From: Desulfobacteraceae bacterium UBA5852
GTDB taxonomy: Bacteria; Desulfobacterota; Desulfobacteria; Desulfobacterales; UBA5852
Direction of reading: 5' to 3'
Length of the DNA stretch: 13,333 nucleotides
NCBI GenBank assembly: GCA_002432195.1
Contig: DJGG01000289.1
Coordinates: forward strand, 37,517-50,849
Position 1 is the stretch's first letter. The number at the start of each line of letters is the position of its first letter. Both the position numbers and the translations under genes were made by a program. Below are positions 1 through 6,150 of this stretch, one piece after another. The notes below the pieces were generated by a model. It saw only the letters and a list, made by a program, of their open reading frames with translations, was not told where the DNA came from and ran no database searches.

Positions 1-206
1 ACGGCCGCCAATTTTTCCCGCCGGTCGCTTTCCCATTGACGACGCTTCTGGATGCGGCTCTGGAACAGAACGGACGTCTGGGCCTCTTCGCCATTATCCC
101 AGCGAATCACCATGTCGCCCTTCTTGATGGACTTGACCGTAAAAGTCCCTTTCTCATTCTCATACGTCTCGTCGACCTGAAATTCAAATTCGGTGGATGG
201 ATCCAT
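1..206 (-). CDS. Small hypothetical protein, 5' part (cut by the window edge)
   Basis: Sixty-eight codons are visible, starting at the ATG at 206-204 and running off the left edge. The start is fixed by a GGGAGAGG Shine-Dalgarno motif a few bases upstream. The protein is very polar. It opens with an acidic stretch (MDPSTEFEFQVDETYENEKG), followed by a beta-rich stretch (residues 21-38, TFTVKSIKKGDMVIRW) and a basic Arg/Lys-rich segment from residue 51 (RIQKRRQWES). It has no signal peptide or membrane segment, so it is probably cytoplasmic. The beta-rich middle followed by a charged helix looks like a small SH3-like or nucleic-acid-binding fold, but that is only an impression. I do not recognise a named family. 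It is preceded by a long leader that contains an intrinsic terminator, so its expression may be attenuated. Confidence 0.75.
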   Translation of the reverse strand, partial: MDPSTEFEFQVDETYENEKGTFTVKSIKKGDMVIRWDNGEEAQTSVLFQSRIQKRRQWESDRREKLAA

Positions 207-319
207 GTTCCTCTCCCTTTTTGGCCCGCCGGGGAATGGACGCCCGATGCGGCTGCCGCCCCGTCCCCATCGGGGCTTGGCTGCGGTGTTGCCCGTCTCC
301 GGCCAGTGCCTCCCTCGAT

Positions 320-352
320 AAAAAAACCACCACACCTTGAAGAGTGTGGTGG
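320..352 (-). terminator. Rho-independent terminator
   Basis: On the minus strand a perfect 9-bp stem, CCACCACAC (352-344) with GTGTGGTGG (335-327), has an 8-nt loop. It is followed directly by seven T residues (326-320). This is the clearest intrinsic terminator in the window. It lies 114 bp upstream of the small hypothetical gene, so it ends either an sRNA or a prematurely terminated leader. Confidence 0.85.
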
Positions 353-428
353 CTGCGCCCGACACTGCAAAATGGTTCTTGCCCAACCTCAACGGCTGTC
401 GTTTCCCACGAGGGACCATCCGCCGTTT
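320..428 (-). ncRNA. Candidate structured small RNA or attenuator leader
   Basis: About 109 nt lie between a TTGACA-17-TACGTT promoter and a strong intrinsic terminator, with no convincing ORF. The RNA can fold AACGGC (427-422) against GCCGTT (396-391), enclosing a CCC-TCGT-GGG hairpin. A competing pairing uses bases from inside the promoter: AGCCGTT at 442-448 with AACGGCT at 391-397, and GAAACG at 433-438 with CGTTTC at 400-405. I compared it by memory with 4.5S, tmRNA, fluoride, FMN, TPP and cyclic-di-GMP RNAs and found no match. It could be a stand-alone sRNA, or an attenuated 5' leader of the small gene starting at 206. Confidence 0.4.
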
Positions 429-434
429 GAAAGA

Positions 435-463
435 AACGTAGAGCCGTTAGGGGTTCGTGTCAA
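435..463 (-). promoter_or_regulatory. Sigma70-type promoter for a small RNA or leader
   Basis: Read on the minus strand, a perfect -35 box TTGACA (463-458) is followed after 17 bp by TACGTT (440-435), a 3/6 match to the -10 consensus. Transcription would start near 428 and run toward the terminator at 352-320. A 10-bp palindrome (464-473) abuts the -35 box on its upstream side. Confidence 0.45.
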
Positions 464-473
464 CACAATTGTG
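464..473. promoter_or_regulatory. Perfect 10-bp palindrome CACAATTGTG, possible operator
   Basis: CACAATTGTG is its own reverse complement and sits immediately upstream of the -35 box at 458-463. The position fits an activator or repressor site. The regulator is unknown, and one short palindrome can arise by chance. Confidence 0.3.
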
Positions 474-587
474 GGCGGACCTTGGCTGCCGGGGGCGCCC
501 CCTTCCGCCTTTGCATGGGCGGTGGTTTCCTGCCACCGGTGCGGGCGCATGCGCGCTGCGACCACCCGCCGGAAGATGCCCTGGGGC

Positions 588-632
588 AAAAAAGGAGAAA
601 GCGGGCCGCCGCCTGCCCGGCCGGCAGGCGGC
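588..632 (-). terminator. Intrinsic terminator of the rubrerythrin gene
   Basis: A perfect 10-bp GC-rich stem (GCCGCCTGCC at 608-617 with GGCAGGCGGC at 623-632, 5-nt loop) begins 2 bp past the rubrerythrin stop codon. On the minus strand it is followed by a T-rich stretch, CGCTTTCTCCTTTTTTG. The U-tract is interrupted, so it is slightly weaker than the terminator at 320-352. It separates the rubrerythrin transcript from the sRNA/leader region downstream. Confidence 0.65.
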
Positions 633-633
633 C

Positions 634-1137
634 TCACCCCACGGTTTTGAACTTCTCCCGGGGAGCCCCGCAGATGGGGCACTTGTCCGGGATGGGGCGG
701 TCCGTGACGTAACCGCAGACCTGGCACACGTGGAGGGCCTTGACCTCGTCGCGGATGAGGCGCAGCATGGCCCGCTCATAGAGCTTCATGTGGAAGGTTT
801 CCGCGTCCCGGGCCTGGCTGAAGGTCATGGCGGCGGCCTTCTCCCCCTCCGCCTCGGCATCGGCGATGAAATCGGGGTAGTCGGTTTCACTGATGGTTTT
901 CTCCCGCTGGAAGGAGGCTTCCAGGTTGGTGTCCGTGTCTTTCACCATCAGGTCCTTCAGCAGGTTCATGTGCCGGGTGGCATGCACCCGCTCGGCCTCG
1001 GCAATGGCCCGGAAGAGCAGGGCCGCTTGGGCGACGCCCTCCTCTTCGGCTTTTTCCGCATAGGCCAGCAGGCGGAAATAGGCCTTGGCCTCGCCCACGA
1101 AGGCTGTGTAGACGTTTTTCCGGGTCTTCTCTTGCAT
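634..1137 (-). CDS. Rubrerythrin (diiron peroxidase with C-terminal rubredoxin domain)
   Basis: This 167-aa cytoplasmic protein has the two-domain rubrerythrin layout. A ferritin-like four-helix bundle (about 1-130) carries the diiron ligands: E16 (GEAKAY), E49 and H52 (AEAERVH), the EAEGE segment at 95-99, and E113/H116 (DAETFH). The rubredoxin-like domain (about 135-167) has two knuckles, CQVCG (C138, C141) and CPICG (C153, C156). Rubrerythrins reduce hydrogen peroxide using electrons from NAD(P)H via rubredoxin reductases, and are typical of anaerobes and microaerophiles. The ATG at 1137 was chosen because homology starts there and an AAAGGCGG Shine-Dalgarno precedes it; the open frame extends further upstream but through the promoter. 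It is flanked by its own promoter and terminator, so it is probably monocistronic. A role in oxidative-stress defence is inferred from the family. Confidence 0.93.
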   Translation of the reverse strand: MQEKTRKNVYTAFVGEAKAYFRLLAYAEKAEEEGVAQAALLFRAIAEAERVHATRHMNLLKDLMVKDTDTNLEASFQREKTISETDYPDFIADAEAEGEKAAAMTFSQARDAETFHMKLYERAMLRLIRDEVKALHVCQVCGYVTDRPIPDKCPICGAPREKFKTVG

Positions 1138-1179
1138 GGGGATTTCCGCCTTTCCGGATGGGGGTTGGGATTGGCGGGC

Positions 1180-1208
1180 AGTATGCCAGATAGCGGCCGG
1201 GAACTCAA
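1180..1208 (-). promoter_or_regulatory. Promoter of the rubrerythrin gene
   Basis: On the minus strand TTGAGT (1208-1203) is followed after 17 bp by CATACT (1185-1180). The bases TGG immediately before it form an extended -10. The predicted start near 1173 gives a short leader ending at the Shine-Dalgarno before the ATG at 1137. Confidence 0.6.
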
Positions 1209-1240
1209 GGTGAGGACGGAAAGGGGACAGGGTTCGAAGT

Positions 1241-1266
1241 GGGGCGTCCAGGGGAAGAGACGCCCC
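1241..1266 (-). terminator. GC hairpin downstream of the FKBP-methyltransferase gene
   Basis: GGGGCGTC (1241-1248) pairs perfectly with GACGCCCC (1259-1266) across a 10-nt loop, 11 bp past the methyltransferase stop. No U-run follows on the minus strand, so it may only protect the mRNA 3' end or assist termination. Confidence 0.35.
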
Positions 1267-1277
1267 ACGGCCCGGGT

Positions 1278-2495
1278 TCAGGCGGACCGGGTCCCCCAGA
1301 CGCCGAAGACCGGGTCGGCGGCGGGGAGCTGGCCGAAGTACGTGTCGTCCGCGGGGCGGGGCCATCCCTGGCTGCAGAAGGTTTCCAGGCGGGTGAAGAC
1401 CTTGGCGGACTGGAAGAGTTCCAGCACGAACCCCAGGCGCTCGAAGGGATGGAGTTCGCTCCAGAGCCGGATGGCCTTCGGCGGAAACCAGCGGTTGGAG
1501 AAGGTTACGGCGAAAAGGCCTCCGGGAGAAAGCACCCGGGCCACCTCGGCAAAGACCTCCGCCGGGCGGGTGAGGTATTCCACCGACGCCGTGCAGGTCA
1601 CGGCGTCAAAGGAGGCCGCCCCATAGGGAAGCGCTGGGGTACGGTTCAGGTCGTGGACCGTGCGCGTCGTGAGGCGGGGGTTGGCGGCCAGCTCGGCGGC
1701 GTTCATCCCCAGCCCGGTGATCTCGGCGGGCTCCCGACTGGCCGGCAGGTGGGAGACCCAGCTGCTCATGAGATCCAGCACCCGGGCGCCGGGGGGGATC
1801 AGGCGGCCATGGAGTTCCGTGATGGTCTGCCGGGCGTGCGCGTCGATGTGCTGGACCAGGCGGGGCCGGGCGTAAAAGCCGGCGTCGTCGGACGGGTCCT
1901 CCCGGTCGAAGGCCTCCGGGATGAAGAAGTCCGTGGGGCGGCCGTCGAAGCGGGCTTGCATGCCGGCACCTCCCCCCGCGGCTTCCTCCAGCCAGTCGTA
2001 CGCCGTGCCGCCGTGCTCCTCGAACTTGGGGCGCACATCGTGGACCACGGCTTCCACGACCACCCGGACCCCGGCCAGGGGATGGTTCAGGTCCGCGGTG
2101 ATGCCCTCCGCGTCGACCTCCGTACAGCGGAAAGGCGCCCGGTTGCCCGGGAAGACATTGGCGATCCCCCCCAGGATCCCCCGGGGGTAGAAGCGGCCGC
2201 GGCGGAGGACCAGGGGAGCGCCGTCCGCCAGGCGCCCCGCCGCCCGGGCGTGTGCCACCCGGTGCACCAGGCGGGGATTGACGGCGGGCACCAATTCCCC
2301 CGGTTCGAAGGCCGCCGTCAGGCGGTCTCCGGCCATGGCCCCCAGGAGGGGCTGCCGCAGGCGTTGGGGCAGGATGTCCCGCCAGAGATTTACCCGCGGG
2401 GCGAAGGTGGCGTCGGTGTGGCGGACGCCGTTTTTCTCCCAGCGCAGCACGAACTCGATGCCGGCCAGGCTCTCCTCGGTGATCCACAGCATCAT
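1278..2495 (-). CDS. FKBP/SlyD-like domain fused to a class I SAM methyltransferase
   Basis: This is a 405-aa soluble protein of two parts. The N-terminal ~155 residues resemble a SlyD-type FKBP peptidyl-prolyl isomerase/chaperone: the strands around 111-150 and the NHPLAG signature (137-142) are characteristic. The C-terminal half (about 200-405) is a Rossmann methyltransferase of the type 11 kind. Its motif I is divergent (VLDLMSSW, 239-246), followed by HDLN (281-284), FDAV (296-299) and the post-motif VLSPGG (321-326), then a conserved SNRWFPPKAI and LHPFER tail. The substrate is unknown; the isomerase part could present a proline-containing peptide to the methyltransferase. The tandem ATG codons at 2495 and 2492 follow a GGGGGAG Shine-Dalgarno; I use the first. 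It is monocistronic, with nothing co-directional close by. Domain calls are solid, the function is not. Confidence 0.85.
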   Translation of the reverse strand: MMLWITEESLAGIEFVLRWEKNGVRHTDATFAPRVNLWRDILPQRLRQPLLGAMAGDRLTAAFEPGELVPAVNPRLVHRVAHARAAGRLADGAPLVLRRGRFYPRGILGGIANVFPGNRAPFRCTEVDAEGITADLNHPLAGVRVVVEAVVHDVRPKFEEHGGTAYDWLEEAAGGGAGMQARFDGRPTDFFIPEAFDREDPSDDAGFYARPRLVQHIDAHARQTITELHGRLIPPGARVLDLMSSWVSHLPASREPAEITGLGMNAAELAANPRLTTRTVHDLNRTPALPYGAASFDAVTCTASVEYLTRPAEVFAEVARVLSPGGLFAVTFSNRWFPPKAIRLWSELHPFERLGFVLELFQSAKVFTRLETFCSQGWPRPADDTYFGQLPAADPVFGVWGTRSA

Positions 2496-2561
2496 CGGCG
2501 CTCCCCCGTGCCCACCCGGATGACCCGGGGATCCCGCCCCGGCGGCGGGCGATTGCCTTTC

Positions 2562-2589
2562 AGGATAAGCACACCCGCGGTACCGGCAA
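2562..2589 (-). promoter_or_regulatory. Candidate promoter of the FKBP-methyltransferase gene
   Basis: On the minus strand TTGCCG (2589-2584), a 16-bp spacer and TATCCT (2567-2562) each match four of six consensus positions. A start near 2555 would give a leader of about 60 nt. Confidence 0.35.
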
Positions 2590-2641
2590 GCATCCCTCGC
2601 ACCTTCTCACCGCCGCGCCGGCCCGGATGCGAAAAAAGTGC

Positions 2642-2668
2642 TTGCCATCGCCCCCCGGGCGCTAATAT
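2642..2668 (+). promoter_or_regulatory. Candidate promoter of the SLC10A7-like transporter gene
   Basis: TTGCCA (2642-2647) is followed by TAATAT (2663-2668). The spacing is 15 bp (16 if CTTGCC is used), slightly short. The predicted leader to the ATG at 2825 is about 150 nt. It contains a GTCCGC/GCGGAC hairpin (2689-2694 with 2697-2702) and two copies of GTCGAGCC (2680-2687 and 2739-2746). Confidence 0.4.
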
Positions 2669-2824
2669 GGGTATCATCCGTCGAGCCTGTCCGCTTGCGG
2701 ACGAAACCCTGTGGTGCGCCTTTTGACCTGCGGCGCCTGTCGAGCCGAGCATGCCCCACCCCTGCCCCCTGCACCCTGGCCTCCGGATGATTCCACCCCC
2801 GGCCGGCGCCCCGGAGGAACACCC

Positions 2825-3793
2825 ATGAGCGCTTTCCTGAAAAAGCACTGGTTTTTCGTGGGCATGGCCGCCATGATGGCCCTGGCCTTCGGCCTGCCGT
2901 CCGTGGGGCGTTTCGTCAAAGCCTACCACGTCCTGGACGTGGGCATTTTCCTGGCCTTTCTGGTGACCGGGCTCACCCTGGAGACCTCCAGCATCCTGCA
3001 GCAGCTCCGGAACGTGCGCGTGCTGGTGGCCGCGCTGGCCTCCTCCCTGCTGGCCATCCCCGTGCTGGCTTACGTCCTGGCCCGCCTAGCCTTCCCCGGA
3101 ACGCCGGACTTCGTCATCGGGGCGCTCATCATCGGGGCCGCCCCCGTGACCATCGCCTCGGGCACGGTGATGACCGCCATCGCCCTGGGCAACGTGCCCC
3201 TGAGCCTGTTCATCTGCGTGCTGGGGAACTTCGCCTCGATTCTCACCATCCCTTTCCTTCTCAACCTGGTTCTCCAGATGGGCGGCAACCCCATCCACCT
3301 GCCGGCGGGCGAGATCTTCCTGGGCCTGGTGACGAAGGTCCTGCTGCCCACGGTCGTGGGGCAGCTGCTGCGGCCCTGGTGCAAACAGGCCATCGCCCCG
3401 TATAAAAAGGCCGTCTCCATCTTCAACCAGAGTGTGGTCCTGCTCATCATCCTGAATGCCGTATCCAGCTCCGCCCAGGGGATCCGCGATGTCGGGCCGG
3501 CGGTGGCCGGGGTGCTGCTCTTCACGGTGGCCCTGCATGCGCTGATTCTCCTGCTCAACTACGGGCTGGCGCGCGTGATCCGCCTGGACCGGCCGTCCAC
3601 GGCAGCCTTCACCATCCACACCTCCCAGAAGACCTTGACCATCTCCTACCTCGTCTGGGCGGGCTACTTCGCCGCCGACTATCCCATGGCCCTGATTCCC
3701 GGAATCGCCTACCACCTGACCCAGATGATCATGGACACCATCGTGGCCTACCGTTTCCGGGAAATGGCCCTGGCCCCGGACACCCGTATCTGA
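2825..3793 (+). CDS. Bile acid:sodium symporter family protein (SLC10A7/YfeH type)
   Basis: This 322-aa integral membrane protein has about nine or ten hydrophobic segments, roughly at 10-30, 37-52, 66-88, 96-124, 127-150, 164-180, 200-213, 227-247, 264-284 and 287-307. Its length and the segment AAPVTIASGTVMTAIALGN (105-123), the TSQKTL motif (277-282) and the basic stretch between domains place it in the SBF-like branch that includes human SLC10A7 and bacterial YfeH. These are predicted ion-coupled transporters of the inner membrane. The bacterial substrate is not established, and bile acids are unlikely in a free-living organism. The ATG at 2825 follows a clear GGAGGAA Shine-Dalgarno; the open frame extends upstream but without a ribosome site. 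It is followed 153 bp later by an SLC13-type permease, possibly on the same transcript. Confidence 0.88.
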   Translation: MSAFLKKHWFFVGMAAMMALAFGLPSVGRFVKAYHVLDVGIFLAFLVTGLTLETSSILQQLRNVRVLVAALASSLLAIPVLAYVLARLAFPGTPDFVIGALIIGAAPVTIASGTVMTAIALGNVPLSLFICVLGNFASILTIPFLLNLVLQMGGNPIHLPAGEIFLGLVTKVLLPTVVGQLLRPWCKQAIAPYKKAVSIFNQSVVLLIILNAVSSSAQGIRDVGPAVAGVLLFTVALHALILLLNYGLARVIRLDRPSTAAFTIHTSQKTLTISYLVWAGYFAADYPMALIPGIAYHLTQMIMDTIVAYRFREMALAPDTRI

Positions 3794-3812
3794 CCGCTCG
3801 TGCAATTACCGG

Positions 3813-3847
3813 GCGGAGGAGTAACTGCTGCCCCTGTGACCCTCCGC
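3813..3847 (+). other. Hairpin downstream of the SLC10A7-like gene
   Basis: GCGGAGG (3813-3819) pairs with CCTCCGC (3841-3847) across 21 nt, starting 20 bp after the stop codon. There is no U-tract, so a terminator function is not supported. It could stabilise the mRNA end or be coincidental. Confidence 0.3.
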
Positions 3848-3882
3848 TGACCGACCCTGGACGATGGCTGTCATCGGCATTA

Positions 3883-3927
3883 GGGTGGCTATTGACGGCC
3901 GTGGACGGCGGCCGCCATCAGCCACCC
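3883..3927 (+). promoter_or_regulatory. Branched stem just upstream of the SLC13 permease start
   Basis: GGGTGGCT (3883-3890) pairs perfectly with AGCCACCC (3920-3927). Inside it GGCCG and CGGCC can form a second stem. The 3' arm ends 19 nt before the ATG at 3947, next to the only purine-rich ribosome-site candidate (GGGAG, about 3929-3933). A role in controlling translation is inferred from position only. Confidence 0.35.
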
Positions 3928-3946
3928 CGGGAGTCGCCCTGCCGCC

Positions 3947-5722
3947 ATGGAAATCTGGATTGTCTCCGTCATTCTGCTGCTGGCCCTCTACCTGTTCGTC
4001 AGTGAACGGATACCCATCGACGTCACCGCCGTGACCATCGTCGTGGCGCTGCTGGTGACCCGCATCCTGACCCCTGCCGAGGCCGTGGCCGGTTTCGCCC
4101 ACCCCGCCGTGATCACCGTGGGCTCCATGTTCCTCATCAGCCGGGCGCTGGTGCGCACCGGGGCGGTGGAGTTCATCGGGCGGCGGATCATCGCCCTGTC
4201 CCGCGGCGACTTCCGCCTGGCCCTGGTGGTCATCCTGCTCACCGTGGCCTTGGCCTCGGCCTTTATCAACAACACTCCCGTGGTCGTGCTCTTCATCCCC
4301 GTGGTCATGAGCATGAGCTGCGAGTTCGGGCTGAGCCCCTCCAAGTTCCTGATCCCGGTCTCCTTTGCATCCATCCTGGCCGGCACCTGCACCCTCATCG
4401 GCACCTCCACCAACATCATCGTCAGCGACCTCAGTCTGGCCTCGGGATACGGCGCCCTGGGCATGTTCGAGCTGGCCGTGGTGGGCCTGCCCATCGCCGT
4501 CATCGGCCTGGCCTACCTGCTGCTGGTGGCTCCGCGCATCCTGCCCGCCCTGGCCAATCCCGTGTGTGAGATGCAAAACAGCGACAGCAAGCGCTACCTG
4601 GCCGAGGTGGGCATCGCCCGGGGCAGCCGCCTGGTGGGCAGGGAGCCCCTGGAGGTCTTCGCGGCCCGCTACCCGAGCGTCGATGTGCTGGAGCTGATCC
4701 GCTATTCCCACATCTACCACCCTCCCCGCGACCCCGTGAGCATCTCCCCCGGGGACCTCTTGCTCATCAAGGGATCGGCCAACGATCTGGTGGCGATCCT
4801 GCACCAGGAGGACGTGGAGCTGCCCTATGCGGACAAGACGCTGTCCTTCGGTGTGGGGGCCGCCAACCCCATGGTGGTGGAGTTGATGGTGGTGCCCCCC
4901 TCGTCCCTGCGGGGCAAGCGCCTGGTGGAAACCGGCCTGATGAAGGACCCCGACACCCAGGTGATCGCTATCCAGCGCAGCGGCCTGCAATACACCGAGA
5001 AGCAGCTGCGGGACGTGCGCCTGCGCACCGGCGACATCCTGCTGGTCTGGTGCACCGAGGCCAAGCTCGAGTATTTGCGCGCGAATTCCGACGCCATCCT
5101 CATCGAGGATGTCCACCAGACCATCGTGCTGAAGGGCAAGGCCTGGAAGGCGCTGATCATTTTCGCCGGCCTGGTGCTGGCGGCCACCACGGGGCTGGCG
5201 GACATCATGGTCTGCGCCTTGACCGGCAGCCTGCTCATGATCCTCACGGGCTGCCTGCAGATGCGCGACGCCTACAAGGCCCTCCAGGGGGACGTGCTGC
5301 TGCTCATCGCCGGCACCATCGCCCTGGGAACGGCCATGGAGAAAACCGGCACCAGCCGCCTCTACGCCGACGCCCTGCTGGGGCTGCTGGAAGGGGCCTC
5401 CCCCACCGTGGTCCTAGGGGGAATCCTCCTGCTCACCAGTGTCAGCACCCAGATCATCAGCAACAACGCGACGGCCGTGCTGCTCTTCCCCATCGCCGTC
5501 TCCGTGGCCCTGGGACTGGGAGTGGACCCCAGGCCCTTCATCCTGGCCGTCTGCTACGGGGCCAGTGCCTGCTTCGCCACGCCCATCGGCTATCAGACCA
5601 ATCTGCTGGTCTACGGCCCCGGGGGCTACCGCTTCAGCGACTACTTCAAGCTGGGGGTTCCCCTGAACCTCCTGGTGCTCGTCCTGGGAACCCTCCTGAT
5701 CCCCCGCTTCTGGCCCTTCTGA
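3947..5722 (+). CDS. SLC13/DASS-type permease with two central RCK_C (TrkA_C) domains
   Basis: This 591-aa inner-membrane protein has a membrane half at about 1-200, a soluble insert at about 208-390 and a second membrane half at about 402-588. The membrane halves carry the paired DASS signatures: NNT at 108-110 with GTSTN at 152-156, and SNNAT at 505-509 with ATPIGYQTN at 544-552. These form the pseudo-symmetric substrate and sodium sites. The insert holds two RCK_C domains (about 215-295 and 302-388, each with the RGxxL and GDxLL pattern), which in related proteins act as cytosolic regulatory domains. The family includes transporters annotated for sulfate, dicarboxylates or citrate, and this architecture is often annotated as a sulfate or anion permease. 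The substrate cannot be read here. The ATG at 3947 is preceded by a weak GGGAG site. Length is typical. Confidence 0.92.
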   Translation: MEIWIVSVILLLALYLFVSERIPIDVTAVTIVVALLVTRILTPAEAVAGFAHPAVITVGSMFLISRALVRTGAVEFIGRRIIALSRGDFRLALVVILLTVALASAFINNTPVVVLFIPVVMSMSCEFGLSPSKFLIPVSFASILAGTCTLIGTSTNIIVSDLSLASGYGALGMFELAVVGLPIAVIGLAYLLLVAPRILPALANPVCEMQNSDSKRYLAEVGIARGSRLVGREPLEVFAARYPSVDVLELIRYSHIYHPPRDPVSISPGDLLLIKGSANDLVAILHQEDVELPYADKTLSFGVGAANPMVVELMVVPPSSLRGKRLVETGLMKDPDTQVIAIQRSGLQYTEKQLRDVRLRTGDILLVWCTEAKLEYLRANSDAILIEDVHQTIVLKGKAWKALIIFAGLVLAATTGLADIMVCALTGSLLMILTGCLQMRDAYKALQGDVLLLIAGTIALGTAMEKTGTSRLYADALLGLLEGASPTVVLGGILLLTSVSTQIISNNATAVLLFPIAVSVALGLGVDPRPFILAVCYGASACFATPIGYQTNLLVYGPGGYRFSDYFKLGVPLNLLVLVLGTLLIPRFWPF

Positions 5723-5870
5723 AACAGCGCCATGCTATTTGGCGGAGATCTAACCCCGTTGAAACACTCTCTTCCCCGCCTCTCCCAAGCCGGATATGCT
5801 GGTGGCGCGAACGACCAACAGCCGGAAAGTATGTGCGCGCCTTCGGGAAACCGCGAGCGGTGGGGGGCGA

Positions 5871-6074
5871 GATCGGTCGAGGGGTTATCGTCTTCGGGAC
5901 GGGCCGCTGCCTGAATCCGATAGGGCCCGTTGGCCCCACCGCAGCAACACCGCTGGCCATGGCCTGGAAGACTGATAAACTACGGCCTCTCCTGGGTCTC
6001 AAGCAGCGGTGGGGCTTACGGGGCCTTGCGGGTGAGTTCGGCCAGTTCCGAAGACGATGACCCCTCGACCGATC
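5871..6074. repeat. 204-bp imperfect inverted repeat between convergent genes
   Basis: The left arm (5871-5945) and the reverse complement of the right arm (6074-6003) share the same outer 15 bases, GATCGGTCGAGGGGT. They then continue with only scattered mismatches (ATCGTCTTCGG, GGCCG) to a shared inner end (CCCCACCGC, then AGC or TGC); a gap of about 3 bases is needed mid-arm. By hand the arms are roughly 80% alike. A 57-bp loop (5946-6002) separates them. Flanking target-site duplications were not found, no ORF looks real, and no transposase is near. It could be a MITE-like relic, a bidirectional mRNA 3'-end structure for the SLC13 and photolyase genes, or a structured RNA. The rest of the 5723-6150 gap holds nothing recognisable apart from a short TTCCA/TGGAA hairpin at 6076-6088. 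Confidence 0.7.
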
Positions 6075-6150
6075 TTTCCATCGTGGAACACCGTGGGGAG
6101 CGCAGGCGGATGCTCCGAGGCGGCTGCCCGGAAAATCGTCCAGGCAGATC

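Noticed and set aside
457..1626. Long plus-strand open frame opposite rubrerythrin
   Set aside because: High GC keeps antisense frames open; the minus strand encodes a clear rubrerythrin here, and the frame has no ribosome site or recognisable domain.
1239..2726. Plus-strand 495-codon open frame opposite the FKBP-methyltransferase
   Set aside because: The product is low-complexity Gly/Arg/Pro sequence; the minus-strand frame has real domains and a Shine-Dalgarno.
3806..5116. Minus-strand 436-codon frame rich in His, Gln, Asp and Gly opposite the SLC13 gene
   Set aside because: The unusual composition is what membrane-protein codons give when read backwards; it is not a metal-binding protein.
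5723..6150. Complete MITE with target-site duplications
   Set aside because: The inverted repeat is real, but no flanking direct repeats were found, so a mobile-element call is not made.
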